64,000 nt of DNA from Cellulomonas flavigena DSM 20109. Its GTDB lineage: Bacteria; Actinomycetota; Actinomycetes; Actinomycetales; Cellulomonadaceae. Below, one piece after another: positions 8,938 to 17,852 of the stretch; the stretch's first letter is position 1; each line of letters starts with the position of its first letter. The notes below the pieces were generated by a model, which saw nothing but the letters and a program-made list of their open reading frames with translations, made no database searches and was not told the origin of the DNA. Both the position numbers and the translations under genes were made by a program. The stretch covers positions 3,472,001-3,536,000 of the forward strand of contig NC_014151.1 in the NCBI RefSeq assembly GCF_000092865.1, read 5' to 3'.

Positions 8938-11511
8938 TCACAGCCGCGGGTCCACCGCCTCGGACTCCAGCGCGAGCACCGCGAAGACCGCCTCGTGGAC
9001 GCGCCACAGCGGCTCGCCCTCGGTCAGCCGCGCGAGCGCCTCCAGGCCCAGGGCGTACTCGCGCAGCGCGAGACTGCGCTTGCGGCCGAGGTGCCGCGAC
9101 CGCAGGCGCGTCAGGTGCTGCGGCTCGGTGTAGTCCGGGCCGTAGATGATCCGCAGGTACTCGCGCCCACGCACCTTGACGCCCGGCTGCAGCAGACCCT
9201 TCCGGCCGCGCACGAGGTTGGCCAGCGGCTTGACGACCATGCCTTCTCCCCCGGCTGCGGTGAGGTCCTGCCACCAGGCGACGCCCGCGGCGCGCGACGC
9301 GTCGTCGGCGAGGTCGACGACGAGCCGGCGCGTGGGCGCCAGGACTCCGCTGGTGTCCGCCTCGACGAGCGCGTCGGCCACGCCCAGGTGCCACAGGTGG
9401 TCACGCGTCTCGTACGTGCCCGCGTCGGACGCGAGCACCTGGAACGGCGCGAGCCGCACGCCGTCCAGGCCGTCGGTCGGCCAGACGTAGCGGCGGTACG
9501 CGTCGCGGTAGCCGTCGGCGTTGGCGCCGCGCGAGCGGGTGCGGGCGAGCAGGTCGTCGACGGGCAGCCCGGCGGCCGCGGCGGCCTCGAGCGCAGCCGT
9601 CGCGGCGGGCAGGGCCGTGGCTGCGGCCGCACCCACGGACGCGTACTGGTGACGCAGCAGGTCACCGGCCTTGAGGGACCACGGCAGGAGCTCGCAGTCG
9701 AGCAGCAGCCACCCGGGCGCAGCGCCGCCCAGGTCGTCCCACAGGCCCGCGGCGGTCGCCGCGGTCCGCACGACGTCGAGGAGCTGCTCGGTCCGCCCGT
9801 CGTCGAAGAACGCGCGGCCCGTGCGGGTGTGGACGACGCCCGTCGTGCCCGCGGGCATGCCGAACCGCGCCTCGGCGACGTCCGCGTCGCGGCAGACGAG
9901 CACGACGGCGCGCGAGCCCATGTGCTTCTCCTCGCAGACCACCGTGTCGACGTCACCCCGGTAGGCGTCGAACGCCTGGTCCGGGTGCTCGAGCAGGTCG
10001 CCCTCGGGAGCGGTCGCGCACGGGCTCATCGTCGGCGGCAGGTACAGCAACCAGCGCGGGTCCACCGCGAACCGGCTCATGACCTCCAGCGCCCCGGCGG
10101 CGTTCTCCTCGGCGACGGTCACGCGCCCGTGCAGGCGCGTCTCGACCACCCGCTTGCCCAGCACGTCGGCGACGTCGAGGACCGCGGGGTCCCGCCGCTC
10201 GACGTCGCTGCCCGCGGCCGTCTCCTCGGCGGTCGGGAAGGGGCGCGCAGGCGCGTACCAGACCTGCTCGGCCGGCACCTGCACGACCTCCTTCTCCGGG
10301 TACCGCAGCGCCGTGAGGTGCCCGCCGAACACGCAGCCGGTGTCGAGGCACATCGTGTTGTTCACCCACGTCGGGCGCGGCGTCGGCGTGTGGCCGTACA
10401 GGACCATGGCGCGGCCGCGGTAGTCGTCCGCCCACGGCAGGCGCACGGGCAGCCCGAACTCGTCGGACTCCCCCGTCGTGTCCCCGTACAGCGCGAACGC
10501 CCGCACGCGCCCGGACGCGCGGTTGTGGAACTCCTCCTTGAGGCCCGCGTGCGCGACGACGAGGTCGCCGCCGTCGAGCACGAGGTGCGCCACGAGCCCG
10601 TCGCAGAAGTCCCGCACCTCGCGGCGGAACGCCTCGCTCTCCTGCGCGAGCTCCGCGAGCGTCGTCTCCAGGCCGTGCGAGACCTGCACCTGGCGCCCGT
10701 CGAGCGCACGGACGAGCTTGTGCTCGTGGTTGCCCGGCACCGCGAGCGCGTGGCCCGCCGCGACCATGCCCATGACGAGCCGCAGCACACCCACGCTGTC
10801 CGGGCCGCGGTCGACGAGGTCGCCGACGAACAGCGCGCGGCGACCCTGCGGGTGCGCGGCGTCGACCGGCCGGCCCTCGGCGTCGCGCTCGATGACGTAC
10901 CCCAGGGCGCCCAGCAGGGTCTCCAGCTCCGCGCGGCAGCCGTGCACGTCGCCGACCACGTCGAACGGGCCGCGCTCCTCACGCCGGTCGCTGCGCAGCG
11001 GCTCGCGCACGATCGTCGCGGCGTCGACCTCGTCGGTGCCCTGCAGCACGTGGACGGTGCGGAAGCCCTCGCGCCCCAGCCCGCGCAGCGAGCGGCGCAG
11101 CTGGTCGCGCTGGCGACGGACGGCGTGCGCGGGCAGCGTGCGGTCCGCGCGGGCCGCGTTGCGCTCCAGGCAGACCGGCTCGGGGATGTCGAGGACGATC
11201 GCGACGGGCAGCACGTCGTGCGCGCGGGCGAGCGCGACGAGCTGCTTGCGCGCGGTCGGCTCCACGTTGGTCGCGTCGACGACCGTCAGCAGGCCCGCGT
11301 CCAGTCGCTTGCCCGCGATGTGGTGCAGGACGTCGAATGCCGCGGCCGTCGCATCCTGCGACGTGACGTCGTTGGAGACGAGCCCGCGGCAGAAGTCCGA
11401 CGACAGCGTCTCGAACGGCCCGAAGTGCCGGGCCGCGAACGTCGACTTGCCGGAACCGGAGACGCCGACGAGGACGACGAGCGACAGGTCCGGCACGGTC
11501 AGCGTGGTCAT
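8938..11511 (-). CDS. pnkp: Polynucleotide kinase-phosphatase (bacterial RNA repair)
   Basis: End-healing and sealing enzyme of the bacterial Pnkp/Hen1 RNA-repair system (857 aa, the usual length). Domain 1 (1-175) is a 5' kinase with P-loop GVSGSGKS at 16-23. Domain 2 (about 183-420) is a metallophosphoesterase 2',3'-phosphatase with GDVHG at 187-191, GDLVDRG at 230-236 and GNHE at 260-263. Domain 3 (about 480-857) is an adenylyltransferase/ligase-like module with the motif EKHMGSR; Lys529 is the expected AMP-accepting lysine. The ATG overlaps the hen1 stop (ATGA), so the two are coupled. In characterised homologues the ligase needs Hen1 to seal. All signature residues appear intact. Confidence 0.95.
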   Translation of the reverse strand: MTTLTVPDLSLVVLVGVSGSGKSTFAARHFGPFETLSSDFCRGLVSNDVTSQDATAAAFDVLHHIAGKRLDAGLLTVVDATNVEPTARKQLVALARAHDVLPVAIVLDIPEPVCLERNAARADRTLPAHAVRRQRDQLRRSLRGLGREGFRTVHVLQGTDEVDAATIVREPLRSDRREERGPFDVVGDVHGCRAELETLLGALGYVIERDAEGRPVDAAHPQGRRALFVGDLVDRGPDSVGVLRLVMGMVAAGHALAVPGNHEHKLVRALDGRQVQVSHGLETTLAELAQESEAFRREVRDFCDGLVAHLVLDGGDLVVAHAGLKEEFHNRASGRVRAFALYGDTTGESDEFGLPVRLPWADDYRGRAMVLYGHTPTPRPTWVNNTMCLDTGCVFGGHLTALRYPEKEVVQVPAEQVWYAPARPFPTAEETAAGSDVERRDPAVLDVADVLGKRVVETRLHGRVTVAEENAAGALEVMSRFAVDPRWLLYLPPTMSPCATAPEGDLLEHPDQAFDAYRGDVDTVVCEEKHMGSRAVVLVCRDADVAEARFGMPAGTTGVVHTRTGRAFFDDGRTEQLLDVVRTAATAAGLWDDLGGAAPGWLLLDCELLPWSLKAGDLLRHQYASVGAAAATALPAATAALEAAAAAGLPVDDLLARTRSRGANADGYRDAYRRYVWPTDGLDGVRLAPFQVLASDAGTYETRDHLWHLGVADALVEADTSGVLAPTRRLVVDLADDASRAAGVAWWQDLTAAGGEGMVVKPLANLVRGRKGLLQPGVKVRGREYLRIIYGPDYTEPQHLTRLRSRHLGRKRSLALREYALGLEALARLTEGEPLWRVHEAVFAVLALESEAVDPRL

Positions 11512-12992
11512 CGGGCGGCTCCTTCCGGGGTGGTCGCGGTGGTTCTCGTGAGCACGGCCATCTGCGTGGGCGGGCCGACCTCCGGGTCCTCCTCGCCGAC
11601 GGGCAGCAGCGTCACGTCGTACCCGTGGCGGGCTGCGGCGCCGTGCGCCCAGTCCGCGAACTGCGCGCGCGTCCACTCGAAGCGGTGGTCGTGGTGGCGC
11701 ATCGTGCCAGCGGCGAGCGTCGGGTAGCGCACGTTGTGCTCGGCGTTCGGCGTGGTGACGACGAGCGTCGCCGGGGCCGCCTCGCCCAGGACCGCGCGCT
11801 CCAGCGCCGCCAGGCGCGGCAGGTCGACGTGCTCGATCACCTCCATGAGCACCGCGGCGTCGAACCCGGCGACGCGCGCATCGCGGTACGTGACCGACGA
11901 GTGCGCGAGCTCGATGCGCTGCCGCTGCCGGTCCGGCAGCGTGTCGAGGTGCAGGCGACGGGCGGCGGTCGTCAGGGCGCGCGCGGAGACGTCCACGCCG
12001 AGCAGCCGCTCGAACGTCGGGTCCCGCAGCAGCTCGGACAGCAGGGCCCCCTCGCCGCAGCCCAGGTCGACGACCGAGCGCGCACCGGCGGCCTTGAGCT
12101 GGGTGACGACCGCGTCGAGACGCTGCCGCGCGAGCGGGACGCGGGGCGAGGCGTCGCCGGGCGCAGCGGTGTCGGGCGCAGCGGTGTCGGCGGTCTCCAG
12201 AGCCGCGTCCTCCGCTGCGTCCGCCTCCACGTCCTCGGGGCGCGTGTCGTCGACCTCCGCGAGCCGCTCCAGCGCCGACGTCGCCAGGCTGTTGCGGTGC
12301 GCGAGGTACCGCCGCGCGATCTCCTCGCGCGCCGGGTGGCCCGCGAGCCAGCCCTCCCCGGCACGCACGAGCTTGGCGACCTCGTCCGTGCCGACCCAGT
12401 AGTGCTTGCTCGCGTCGAGCGTCGGCAGCAGCACGTACAGGTGGCTCAGGACGTCCGCGATCCGCTGCGTGCCCGTCAGGCGCAGGTCGACGTACCGGGA
12501 GTCGCCCCACGCCGGCACGGTCGGGTCCAGCGGCACGGGCCGTGCGTCGACCTGCCACCCCAGCGGCGCGAACAGCCGGACCGCGGCCTCGGCGCCTCCG
12601 CGGCACGGCACGGCCGGCACGTGCACCTCGACGTCCCAGCGTCGCGCGGGAAGCTCGGGGCGCAGCTCGCAGCGCCCCGCCATGGCCGTCCGGAACACCT
12701 TGCCCAGCGCGACCGCGAGCATCGAGGACGCCGCGTACGGCCGGTCGTTCACGTACTGCGCCAGGCTGAACGCGACGTCCCGCGGCGCGCCCCGGCTGCC
12801 GCCGCGCACCAGCCCGACCGGGTCGACCTCGAGCAGCAGCGCGACCGTGCACCGCTCGTCCGTCGCCTCGGGGTAGACGACGTGCGCGACACCGAAGGAC
12901 TGCCCGAACTGCTGTACCCGCCCGGGGTGCTTGTGCAGCAGGAAGCCGAGGTCGGTGGCGTCGGGGCCGGTCACGGAGAGCTGCAGGAACAC
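11508..12992 (-). CDS. hen1: 3'-terminal RNA ribose 2'-O-methyltransferase Hen1
   Basis: Methylates the 2'-OH at the cleaved RNA 3' end before ligation, marking repaired RNA (494 aa). The N-terminal half (1-235) is the ligase-activating domain with the family opening ATDLGFLLHKHPGRVQ. An acidic linker (245-285) leads to the methyltransferase: SAM motif DLGCGEG at 309-315, metal-binding EVIEHVD at 384-390 and His419 in NAEHN. I chose the GTG at 12992 because family members begin a few residues before 'TDLGFLL'. Upstream, GACGAT is spaced 6 nt from the start. First gene of the hen1-pnkp operon. Confidence 0.94.
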   Translation of the reverse strand: MFLQLSVTGPDATDLGFLLHKHPGRVQQFGQSFGVAHVVYPEATDERCTVALLLEVDPVGLVRGGSRGAPRDVAFSLAQYVNDRPYAASSMLAVALGKVFRTAMAGRCELRPELPARRWDVEVHVPAVPCRGGAEAAVRLFAPLGWQVDARPVPLDPTVPAWGDSRYVDLRLTGTQRIADVLSHLYVLLPTLDASKHYWVGTDEVAKLVRAGEGWLAGHPAREEIARRYLAHRNSLATSALERLAEVDDTRPEDVEADAAEDAALETADTAAPDTAAPGDASPRVPLARQRLDAVVTQLKAAGARSVVDLGCGEGALLSELLRDPTFERLLGVDVSARALTTAARRLHLDTLPDRQRQRIELAHSSVTYRDARVAGFDAAVLMEVIEHVDLPRLAALERAVLGEAAPATLVVTTPNAEHNVRYPTLAAGTMRHHDHRFEWTRAQFADWAHGAAARHGYDVTLLPVGEEDPEVGPPTQMAVLTRTTATTPEGAAR

Positions 12993-13253
12993 CGCCGGAT
13001 CGTCGCACGCGGGTGCGGGGCGTGTCCGGCGGATTGCTCCGGCGACCGGGCGACCTGTGCTGGACCACCCAGGTAACGACCGCCCACGCCCACGCGCGGA
13101 CACGAGGGCGCTGCACCGCCACCGCATGACGCCCGTCGTCCGACACCACCGGGAGACCGACCTGATCCACCGGGCCGCCCGGTCGCGTTCGACCCGGCAG
13201 TCGCCCTGAGGGCCGGGCCCGACCGGCGGCACCACGCGCGCTACGGTCGCCGC

Positions 13254-13556
13254 ATGGACGCGCACCCCGAGCCGACGCCGCCCGAGGAGCCGGTGAGCGT
13301 GCTCGCACGTGACGGCAACCGCGCCGTCGTCCACCTGCCCGGCCGACGGTTCCCCGCGCTCGCCGTCCAGGGCGACACCCTCAGCACGCTGCGCGACGAC
13401 GCGGCGGAGGCCCTGGAGCTCCTGGCGTCCGCCGAGGTCGAGGAAGCGACGGAGACGCTGCGCCTGCTCGTCGACGACCTGGGAGAGCTCCTGGGGTTCT
13501 ACGAGCAGGTGCTCGGCGACCTCGGCATGCAGCTGCCGTACGTCCGCCGCGCCTGA
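13254..13556 (+). CDS. Small conserved hypothetical protein (possibly DUF6959)
   Basis: A 100-aa soluble protein. Residues 16-45 (VSVLARDGNRAVVHLPGRRF, then FPALAVQGDTL) resemble short actinobacterial proteins I recall as DUF6959. The C-terminal half is predicted helical (leucine- and glutamate-rich). No catalytic motif is visible. A TACGGT hexamer at 13242-13247 lies 6 nt before the ATG with no Shine-Dalgarno, so it is probably leaderless. It is divergent from hen1. Function unknown. Confidence 0.7.
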   Translation: MDAHPEPTPPEEPVSVLARDGNRAVVHLPGRRFPALAVQGDTLSTLRDDAAEALELLASAEVEEATETLRLLVDDLGELLGFYEQVLGDLGMQLPYVRRA

Positions 13557-13730
13557 GAGCGCGAACGCGTCCCGGCGGTCAGCGCTCGAGCCCCCTCGCG
13601 AACCCCTCGACGGCAGCAGAAGCGACGACGGCGGCCTGTCGTCATGGCGGACGTACGCCGGCAAGGGGCCGGTCCCTCCCGACGAAGACCGACCCACCAC
13701 TCGGGCCCGAGGACGCGACGCCGTCGACGA

Positions 13731-13773
13731 CGAAGGGCCCGCACCCGCATCGCTGCAGGTCGCGGGCCCTTCG
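13731..13773 (-). terminator. Hairpin terminator after tRNA-Ser(GGA)
   Basis: Perfect 12-bp arms, CGAAGGGCCCGC and GCGGGCCCTTCG, separated by a 19-nt loop. It starts 6 nt past the tRNA 3' end on the minus strand. There is no long U-tract, as is common in high-GC actinobacteria. Confidence 0.6.
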
Positions 13774-13778
13774 GGCGG

Positions 13779-13863
13779 CGGAGGATGGGGGATTCGAACC
13801 CCCGAGGGCGTTAACCCAACACGCTTTCCAAGCGTGCGCCATAGGCCACTAGGCGAATCCTCC
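13779..13863 (-). tRNA. tRNA-Ser (anticodon GGA)
   Basis: Minus-strand cloverleaf with acceptor GGAGGAT/ATCCTCC. The anticodon stem CACGC/GCGTG encloses loop TTGGAAA (anticodon GGA, reading UCC and UCU). A long variable arm is typical of class II tRNA-Ser, and the T-loop is GGTTCGAATCC. CCA is not encoded as a full trio at the end. Confidence 0.95.
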
Positions 13864-13950
13864 TGGGTGCCGCGAGCCCGCGAGCGGGCGCGCTGCGGAC
13901 AGGAGTCTAGCGGAGGTCCGCCCCCACCCCGACGCACGGGGCGCAGGCCG

Positions 13951-14589
13951 TCACGCGCGCGGCAGCGCCCCGCCCATGACCGCGAGCGTCGACGTCGCCG
14001 TCCACTCCACCCACCGCTCGCGCGTCCAGCCGCGATCCTCCACGAGCCGGCGCCACGACTCGTGCGAGTACAGCAGCTCGACGACGTCCAGCACGTGCTC
14101 GAGGTCGAAGGGTCGCGGCAGTCCGCGTGTGGTGAGCAGTGCCAGCAGCCCGCGCATGTCGGCGCGGCGGCGGTCGCACATCGCGACGTACTCGGCGTGG
14201 ACGTCCGGGTGCGCCCCGGCGGCGACGACGAACGCCTCCCACAGCCGCGCCGACCGCGCGTACGCGTCGGCGACGAACGCCGTGGCCGTCCGCAGCAGCA
14301 CCCCCGGGTCGCGGGCGTCGGCGACCGAGGCCGCGATGCCCTCCCCCAGGCTGCGCTCGCCCTCGACACCTGCGAGGACCAGCTCGAACGCCCGCACGAG
14401 CAGCTCGGGGCGCGGCCCCTCGTCCGCGACCGCCTGCTCCGGCACCCCTGCACGGCGCGCGATGCGCCGCACGGTCGCTGCTCCGTAACCGACGGCCTGG
14501 ACCTCGGTGGCGACGGCCCGTAGGACGCGCAGCCGCATGGGCTCCTCGTGGACGGCCGGCGGCGCACTGCGGGAGGTGTCGGACGTCAC
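13951..14589 (-). CDS. TetR family transcriptional regulator
   Basis: A 212-aa regulator. The N-terminal helix-turn-helix spans about residues 20-60 (RVLRAVATEVQAVGYGAATV, then RRIARRAGVPEQAV). The rest is an all-helical ligand-binding domain. The recognition helix is somewhat atypical: AVADEGPRPELL replaces the common 'YxHFxSKEEL'. The GTG at 14589 is preceded by GGGAGGGACGAC, giving a Shine-Dalgarno. It is divergently arranged with the glycosyltransferase at 14683, which it may control; no clear palindrome was found between them. Confidence 0.82.
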   Translation of the reverse strand: MTSDTSRSAPPAVHEEPMRLRVLRAVATEVQAVGYGAATVRRIARRAGVPEQAVADEGPRPELLVRAFELVLAGVEGERSLGEGIAASVADARDPGVLLRTATAFVADAYARSARLWEAFVVAAGAHPDVHAEYVAMCDRRRADMRGLLALLTTRGLPRPFDLEHVLDVVELLYSHESWRRLVEDRGWTRERWVEWTATSTLAVMGGALPRA

Positions 14590-14682
14590 GTCGTCCCTCC
14601 CGTCGAGGTGGTGCGGTGCTCCGCGGGTTGCTGCACAGCCTAGGGTGCGGTGAGCAGCGCCGACACTCGTCCCGGAGGTCCC

Positions 14683-15969
14683 GTGCCCCCCACCACCGTC
14701 GTCGCGGCGTGCCCCGTCCACGCGCACGTCGCACCCCTGCTGCCCGTCGCCCGGGCGCTGGTGGAGGCCGGGCACCGCGTGCGCTTCCTCACCGGTGAGC
14801 GGTTCCGCGACGCCGTCGAGGCCACGGGCGCCGAGCTCGCGGTCCTGCCGCCCGACGCGGGCGTCGACGAGCGCCGGCTCGACATCGACCACCCGGAGCG
14901 CGCCGGGCGCACCGGTGTCGCACTGCTGCGCTGGGACCTGACGCACCTGTTCGTCGCGCGGCTCGGCGCGCAGGCCGCCGCGCTCGACGCGCTGCTCGAC
15001 CCGACCGTGGGCGCGGTGGTCTTCGAACCGCTGTTTCTCGGGGCGTACGTGGTGACGGCGCGGCCGCGCGCGTCACGCCCGCGCACCGTGGCCGTCTCGG
15101 TCTTCCCGTCCACCCTGCCGCACCCGGGCGTGCCACCGTTCGGGCCGGGGCTCGCACCGCTCCCCGGCCCGCGTGGGCGGGTCCGGGACGCGCTCGTGCG
15201 CACGGTCGTCGACCGCGTCGCGCTCGCCGGGCCGCAGGCGGCGGTGCGGCGGGCGATGCGCGCGGCGGGCGTCCGGCCGCACCCCGGGACGCTGTTCGCG
15301 TGGCCGCGCAGCGCCGACGTCGTCGCGCAGCTCACCGTCCCGGGGTTCGAGTACCCGCGGCCGCGTCTGGGCGACGCGTTCCGGCTCGTCGGCCCCGCGG
15401 GCGTGCCACGCCCGGGCGTGACCCCCGTCGACCCCGCGTCGCTGCCCGACTGGTGGGGCGACCTCGACGGGCGCACGGTCGTGCACGTCACGCAGGGCAC
15501 GGTCGCCAACGACGACCTCGGGCAGCTGCTGCGCCCGACGCTCGACGCGCTCGCGGACGAGGACGTGCTCGTCGTCGCCGCCACCGGCGGGACCCCCGTC
15601 GAGCGGCTCGGGCCGCTGCCCGGCAACGTGCGCGCCGCGCCGATGGTGCCGTACGCCGCGCTGCTGCCGCGCACCGACGTCATGGTGACCAACGGCGGCT
15701 ACGGCGGCGTGCACTGGGCGCTCGCGCACGGTGTGCCGCTGGTCGTCGCGGGCAGCACCGAGGACAAGGCGGAGGTCGGGGCGCGCGTCGCGTGGAGCGG
15801 CGCGGGGGTGCGGCTGCGCGGGAAGCGCCCGACGCCCGCGCAGGTCCGCGACGCCGTCCGCACGGTGCGCACCGACCCGGCGTACCGCGCGGCCGCGGCG
15901 CGGCTGGCGCAGCAGATCGCGGCGGCCCCGGGGGTCGCGGGGATCGTCGCGGCGGCCGAGGGACGCTGA
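14683..15969 (+). CDS. GT1-family glycosyltransferase (MGT-like)
   Basis: Nucleotide-sugar dependent glycosyltransferase with the GT-B fold (428 aa). The N-terminal domain starts with VVAACPVHAHVAPLLPVARA, the acceptor-side strand typical of antibiotic and macrolide glycosyltransferases. The C-terminal donor domain has VHVTQGTVAN, VPYAALLPRTDVMVTNGGYG and HGVPLVV, close to the sugar-donor signature. I chose the GTG at 14683 because GGAGG sits 4 nt upstream and the family strand follows at once. A GTG at 14650 would add 11 residues. A TAGGGT at 14641-14646 is a candidate -10. Donor and acceptor are unknown; xenobiotic or macrolide modification is possible. Confidence 0.85.
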   Translation: MPPTTVVAACPVHAHVAPLLPVARALVEAGHRVRFLTGERFRDAVEATGAELAVLPPDAGVDERRLDIDHPERAGRTGVALLRWDLTHLFVARLGAQAAALDALLDPTVGAVVFEPLFLGAYVVTARPRASRPRTVAVSVFPSTLPHPGVPPFGPGLAPLPGPRGRVRDALVRTVVDRVALAGPQAAVRRAMRAAGVRPHPGTLFAWPRSADVVAQLTVPGFEYPRPRLGDAFRLVGPAGVPRPGVTPVDPASLPDWWGDLDGRTVVHVTQGTVANDDLGQLLRPTLDALADEDVLVVAATGGTPVERLGPLPGNVRAAPMVPYAALLPRTDVMVTNGGYGGVHWALAHGVPLVVAGSTEDKAEVGARVAWSGAGVRLRGKRPTPAQVRDAVRTVRTDPAYRAAAARLAQQIAAAPGVAGIVAAAEGR

Positions 15970-16047
15970 GCGCGCCCACCCGGGCGGCCTCGGCCCGCCC
16001 GGTGCCTCGCCGTGCGGGTGGGGTCCGCCCGCCGTAGCGTCGAGCGC

Positions 16048-16575
16048 GTGACGGGAACGGGTGCGCGCCAGGTGCTGACCGACGGGTTCGGGCGGGTGGG
16101 ACCGGTGGTCCGGGCCGCGCTCGAGGGCACGGGGTCCGCCGCCCGCACGTGGCGTCCGACGCCGCGGGCGACCACGCTCGCGTGGCTCGCCTGGCACGTC
16201 GCCCGCGTGCAGGACGCGCAGGTCGCGCCGCTGGCGGGCACCGAGGAGCTGTGGACGGCCGACGGCTGGGCCGAGCGGTTCGCCCTGCCGTTCGAGCACA
16301 CCGCGACGGGCTACGGGCAGTCGCCGCAGGAGGTCGCGCTCGTCGACCCCGCTCCCGACCTGCTGCTGGGCTACCTCGACGCGAGCACCGCGCAGACCCT
16401 CGCGTACCTGCAGCGCGTCGAGGACGACGACCTCGACACGGTCGTCGACACGTCGTGGGACCCGCCGGTGACCCTCGGCGTGAGGCTGGTCAGCATCCTC
16501 GACGACTGCGCGCAGCACGCCGGGCAGGCGGCCTACCTGCGCGGGCTGCTGCCGGACGACGTCGCCCATCGCTGA
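16048..16575 (+). CDS. DinB/DUF664 family protein
   Basis: A 175-aa four-helix-bundle protein of the DinB-like metal-binding superfamily, which includes mycothiol-dependent enzymes. Candidate metal ligands are the His of LAWHVARVQD (about residue 50) and the His of DDCAQHAGQAAYLRGLL near the C-terminus; this helix is the family's most recognisable part. The GTG start has TAGCGT 7 nt upstream (16035-16040), suggesting a leaderless mRNA. No substrate can be assigned. Confidence 0.82.
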   Translation: MTGTGARQVLTDGFGRVGPVVRAALEGTGSAARTWRPTPRATTLAWLAWHVARVQDAQVAPLAGTEELWTADGWAERFALPFEHTATGYGQSPQEVALVDPAPDLLLGYLDASTAQTLAYLQRVEDDDLDTVVDTSWDPPVTLGVRLVSILDDCAQHAGQAAYLRGLLPDDVAHR

Positions 16576-16610
16576 CGCCGCGTGTCGGCGGCGCCCGCTA
16601 CGGTCCTGGC

Positions 16611-16907
16611 GTGGCGGAGTTCGAGGTCGACGCACCCCTGTGGCTCACGGACAACGGCTCGTGGGTGTTCCTCTCCCTGCCGTTCGACCTCGCGGACGAG
16701 ATCGACGACCTCACGCGGGGCCGGCAGGGCGGGTTCGGCTCGGTGCGCGTCGAGGTGACGCTCGGCCCGTCGACGTGGCGCACGTCGCTGTTCCCGGCGA
16801 AGGCGCAGGAGACGTACGTCCTGCCGGTGAAGAAGGCGGTGCGCACGGCCGCCGGCGTCGCACCGGGCGACGTCGTGCACGTGCGGCTGCGCCTCGTCGA
16901 CGCCTGA
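16611..16907 (+). CDS. DUF1905 domain protein
   Basis: A 98-aa beta-rich protein. The pattern WVFLSLPFDLADEI, the RVEVTLG strand and TSLFPAKAQETYVLPVKKAV with the closing GDVVHVRLRL match the DUF1905 fold. Its function is not established. A TACGGT hexamer at 16599-16604 is 6 nt before the GTG. It follows the DinB-like gene by 35 bp but likely has its own promoter. Confidence 0.82.
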   Translation: MAEFEVDAPLWLTDNGSWVFLSLPFDLADEIDDLTRGRQGGFGSVRVEVTLGPSTWRTSLFPAKAQETYVLPVKKAVRTAAGVAPGDVVHVRLRLVDA

Positions 16908-16924
16908 CGGTCCGGGTGCGACGG

Positions 16925-17146
16925 TCAGGCCGGCAGACGGCCCTTGGCGAAGTAGGCGAGCGGGCCCACCCAGTTGACGAGCAGCGCGAGCCCCCACGCG
17001 AGCTTCGGCCCGTTGACCTGCTCCGACGGGCGCTTGGCCAGGTCCCGGAACGCCGCCGCGGCGAGCGCCACCTGCCCGGCCCCGACGACGACGACCGCAG
17101 CACGCTGCCCTGCGCTCATGTCACGCCACTGCTTCTTCTGCGCCAC
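16925..17146 (-). CDS. Small PLDc_N-like membrane protein
   Basis: A 73-aa protein with two hydrophobic helices (about 17-33 and 47-64). The second, KLAWGLALLVNWVGPLAYFA followed by KGR, matches the phospholipase D nuclease N-terminal (PLDc_N) motif, here as a free-standing peptide without a catalytic domain. The GTG at 17146 has GAGGAG about 6 nt upstream. Convergent with the DUF1905 gene, 17 bp apart. Role unknown. Confidence 0.7.
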   Translation of the reverse strand: MAQKKQWRDMSAGQRAAVVVVGAGQVALAAAAFRDLAKRPSEQVNGPKLAWGLALLVNWVGPLAYFAKGRLPA

Positions 17147-17278
17147 CGCGACCTCCTCGCTCGGCCCACCCCGGCCCGGACGCCGGCCGGTCACCCCATC
17201 GTGCACCCGCACGAGCGGGCGCGGCAGGCCGTGACGTCCCGCACCGCGCACGTGGCCGGGCACCCGTAGCCTGGCGTC

Positions 17279-17764
17279 ATGGAGCTCACCCTGGGTCTCG
17301 ACGAGGCCCTCACCCTGGCGCGCGCGGCCGACGTGCTGCCGCCCGCCGTCACCGACGTCCGCGGTGAGGACCGCCTCGTGCGTGCCCAGGTCAAGGTGCA
17401 CGAGCTGCCCGGCGTCCCCGGTGCCGTGCGCATGGCGACGCGCATGGCCGGGCCCGTCGACGTGCGCGTCGAGGACCGTGGCGTGGCGGGCCGCACGTGG
17501 CGCGTCGCCGTGGTCGCGTCGCACCCGGTGCTGCGGATGGACCTGAGCCCGTTCGTCACCGATGCGGTGCGCGGACAGCTCGCGAAGCTGCCGGCGGGGG
17601 CCGCCACCGTGGCGACGCAGGACGGCGCGACGGTCGTCGAGGTGGACCTCGACCGCCTCGGCCCGCTGGTCGGCGAGCTGCTGCCCGCGGCCCGCGGCCT
17701 GCGCCTGCGCGTCGACGACGCCGCGCTGGGCTCCCGCCTGCACCTGAGGGCGACCATCGCCTGA
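17279..17764 (+). CDS. Hypothetical protein
   Basis: A 161-aa soluble protein with alternating beta and helical segments, beginning MELTLGLDEALTLARAADVL. I do not recognise a family. There is no signal peptide, membrane segment or cysteine. The composition (Val/Arg/Asp/Ala) and repeated VDVRVED/VEVDLDR strands suggest a compact alpha/beta or polyketide-cyclase-like fold, which is speculation. TAGCCT at 17267-17272 lies 6 nt before the ATG, so it is probably leaderless. Convergent with the M48 protease gene across a strong hairpin. Confidence 0.65.
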   Translation: MELTLGLDEALTLARAADVLPPAVTDVRGEDRLVRAQVKVHELPGVPGAVRMATRMAGPVDVRVEDRGVAGRTWRVAVVASHPVLRMDLSPFVTDAVRGQLAKLPAGAATVATQDGATVVEVDLDRLGPLVGELLPAARGLRLRVDDAALGSRLHLRATIA

Positions 17765-17788
17765 CGCCACCGGCGAGGTCGACGGCAG

Positions 17789-17833
17789 AGCGTGAGGGTT
17801 TGCCGTCGTCCTGCGACGGCAACCCCTCACGCT
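17789..17833. terminator. Bidirectional hairpin between convergent genes
   Basis: Inverted repeat of about 20 bp per arm, AGCGTGAGGGTTTGCCGTCG paired with CGACGGCAACCCCTCACGCT, around a 5-nt TCCTG loop with one mispair. It sits between the hypothetical gene (+) and the M48 gene (-). Confidence 0.7.
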
Positions 17834-17852
17834 CGTGCGGTGACCGGGGCGG

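Noticed and set aside
13254..13556. Small protein as part of the RNA-repair operon
   Set aside because: It is on the opposite strand from hen1 and has its own -10 element.
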